6,590 bases of DNA, from the NCBI GenBank assembly GCA_905200265.1, contig CAJKJS010000082.1:1-6590 (forward strand), in the 5' to 3' direction. Shown here in pieces: positions 5,454 through 6,590 of the stretch (its first letter is position 1; every line of letters begins with the position of its first letter). The stretch is from an uncultured Oscillospiraceae bacterium (GTDB lineage Bacteria > Bacillota > Clostridia > Oscillospirales > Acutalibacteraceae). The position numbers were made by a program, and so were the translations under genes. A model generated the notes under the pieces. The model was not told where the DNA came from, did not search any database, and saw nothing but the letters and a program-made list of their open reading frames with translations.

Positions 5454-6164
5454 ATGCGCGTCATTCTTTGCGACGATGAACAAACCCTCAACGAACGGGC
5501 AGCCGATCAGTTGGCGGCTCAACTTCTCTTAAAACCCGATTCCGTGTTGGGGCTGGCCACCGGAGGAACGCCGGTAGGCACCTATGAAGAACTGATCCGC
5601 CGGTTCATGAAGGGCCGTTTGAGCTTTTCAAAGGCGACTACGCTGAATCTGGATGAATATGTAGGGCTCTCGCCCGACCATCCGCAAAGTTACCATGCAT
5701 TTATGCAGGAAAAGCTCTTTTCCAAAGTGGATATAGACCCCACCCGTACCCATGTGCCCGACGGGGCCGATCCGGACCCCTTGCGGGCTTGCCGGCGGTA
5801 CGACCGTCTGTGCGACAGCTGCGGGCGCATTGATTTGCAGCTATTAGGGATTGGCGAAAACGGGCACATCGGGTTTAATGAACCGGCCGAGAGTTTCCCC
5901 ACCGGCTGCCATATTGTGGAACTGAAAGAAGAAACCCGCCGGGCCAATGCCCGCTTTTTTCAGGATGAAAAAGAGGTGCCCCGCCGGGCGATTACGGTGG
6001 GCATTGACCGGATTATGAAAGCCCGCCGCGTGGTACTGCTGGCCAGCGGCCCCCGCAAGGAATGGGCGATTGAAGCCATGCTGCGGGGCCTGGTAACGCC
6101 GCAGGTACCGGCTTCGATTTTGCAGCTGCATCCCGATTGTACGGTGCTGTACGCGAGAGGCTAA
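5454..6164 (+). CDS. nagB: Glucosamine-6-phosphate deaminase
   Basis: A 236-residue NagB, the enzyme that converts glucosamine-6-phosphate to fructose-6-phosphate plus ammonia in the cytosol. Signatures are LATGGTPVGTYEEL (34-47, phosphate loop), LNLDEYVGL (64-72) with the catalytic base D67, and LLGIGENGHIGFNEP (130-144) with H138 and E143 of the ring-opening relay. The position of E. coli Asp141 is Asn136 here, as is usual in Firmicute enzymes. It is shorter than the 266-residue allosteric E. coli hexamer and close to the unregulated Bacillus type; the C-terminal allosteric extension is absent. Start: ATG with AAAGGAG at 5438-5444, 9 nt upstream. The gap from the oxidoreductase is 28 bp. 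No nagA or amino-sugar transporter is adjacent in the window. NagB-like lactonases (6-phosphogluconolactonase) are a less likely alternative, because the NagB active-site motifs are complete. Confidence 0.93.
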   Translation: MRVILCDDEQTLNERAADQLAAQLLLKPDSVLGLATGGTPVGTYEELIRRFMKGRLSFSKATTLNLDEYVGLSPDHPQSYHAFMQEKLFSKVDIDPTRTHVPDGADPDPLRACRRYDRLCDSCGRIDLQLLGIGENGHIGFNEPAESFPTGCHIVELKEETRRANARFFQDEKEVPRRAITVGIDRIMKARRVVLLASGPRKEWAIEAMLRGLVTPQVPASILQLHPDCTVLYARG

Positions 6165-6551
6165 CTAGTCTTTTAGAAAAGGCAGGCGCGAAACGGCTCC
6201 GCACAGCCCAATGGCCGGCAGCGAGAGAATTGTCCATAAAAGCGTGGCGCCGGGGCAAATCTGGCCCAAAACCGAAAAGCGCCGGTGGGAATAATCCCAC
6301 ACCTTCAGGTGCAACCGCCGGTTGACAATCAGCCCGGTGAAAAATTCCACCCCGGTAATCAGCGTGCCGCCTGTCAGGCACCTGAGCCACAGCGGCCGGT
6401 TTTTCAGCGGCCCGCAGCAGATACGGCCGATGGCGCATAAACTTACCCCTCCGGCCAGGCTCATGGAAATATGGGTGTATCCCCGGTACATCAGTTCCAT
6501 CGCCGGGTATACGCAGCTGCCCATGAAAAAAAGCAACGAATTTTTTCGCAT
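6165..6551 (-). CDS. Small PF06541-type (CmpB-like, putative ABC-transporter type IV) membrane protein
   Basis: A 128-residue membrane protein with about four hydrophobic segments. Family-typical motifs are the first helix with E19, then YRGYTHISMSLAGG (22-35), TGGTLITGVEFFTGLIVN (60-77), KVWDYSHR (83-90) and VLGQICPGATLLW (94-106). This pattern is common in Firmicutes and annotated as putative ABC transporter permease, but evidence for transport is weak and the role is unknown. The ATG at 6551 is preferred: an in-frame GTG at 6566 overlaps the AAAGGAG ribosome binding site and cannot use it. Its TAG stop directly abuts the nagB TAA on the other strand with no base between and no terminator visible, so transcripts from both sides may run into each other. 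Its promoter would lie beyond the window edge. Confidence 0.8.
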   Translation of the reverse strand: MRKNSLLFFMGSCVYPAMELMYRGYTHISMSLAGGVSLCAIGRICCGPLKNRPLWLRCLTGGTLITGVEFFTGLIVNRRLHLKVWDYSHRRFSVLGQICPGATLLWTILSLPAIGLCGAVSRLPFLKD

Positions 6552-6565
6552 GCTTTTTGCGTTCA

Positions 6566-6572
6566 CTCCTTT
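6566..6572 (-). promoter_or_regulatory. Ribosome binding site of the PF06541 gene
   Basis: AAAGGAG on the minus strand, 14 nt before the ATG at 6551. The spacing is longer than usual, but it is the only good site; the nearer GTG shares the last G of this motif and so is excluded. Confidence 0.6.
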
Positions 6573-6590
6573 CTGCCAAAAAAGCGCTGT

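Noticed and set aside
1..6590. Mobile element, prophage, toxin-antitoxin or defence system
   Set aside because: No transposase, integrase, nuclease, toxin-like pair, direct-repeat array or terminal repeats could be seen on either strand.

Overview
The window looks like chromosomal DNA of a Firmicute, most likely a Clostridia-class anaerobe, possibly a gut Oscillospirales/Ruminococcaceae relative. The reasons are the gene content (QueH, YitT, DegV and a PF06541 membrane protein), strong AGGAGG-type ribosome binding sites, sigma-A-like promoters with 17-bp spacers, and moderately high GC. The rank below class is inference. No mobile element, CRISPR array, tRNA or rRNA is visible.

Layout on the + strand: (1) positions 1-2314 hold the end of queH (epoxyqueuosine reductase), an anion-permease gene whose ATG overlaps the queH stop, and a YitT-family membrane protein, probably one transcript. 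(2) A clear promoter at 2330-2358 drives a single DegV-family fatty-acid-binding protein gene (2423-3298), which ends at a strong intrinsic terminator (3308-3348). Its leader carries a small hairpin and a perfect 12-bp palindrome that touches the ribosome binding site. (3) A near-consensus promoter at 3368-3396 starts a second unit: a 51-residue putative small membrane protein, a TIM-barrel sugar isomerase/epimerase, a Gfo/Idh/MocA NAD-dependent oxidoreductase and nagB (glucosamine-6-phosphate deaminase). On the - strand, a small PF06541-type membrane protein gene converges on nagB, and the two stop codons abut with no gap.

The third unit reads as a compact carbohydrate catabolic operon. A sugar or sugar acid could be oxidised and epimerised by the middle two enzymes, with NagB feeding an amino-sugar phosphate into glycolysis as fructose-6-phosphate. 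The real substrate cannot be read from the sequence, and no transporter, kinase or deacetylase lies in the window. Several hairpins decorate this operon: one at the predicted transcript 5' end, one inside the small ORF, and two that hold a stop codon in their loop just upstream of the next ribosome binding site.

Overall this is a mostly ordinary housekeeping/metabolic region. The best leads are the small ORF with its RNA structures, the palindromic degV leader, and the unassigned epimerase-oxidoreductase-nagB pathway. I see no convincing sign of a wholly new system.
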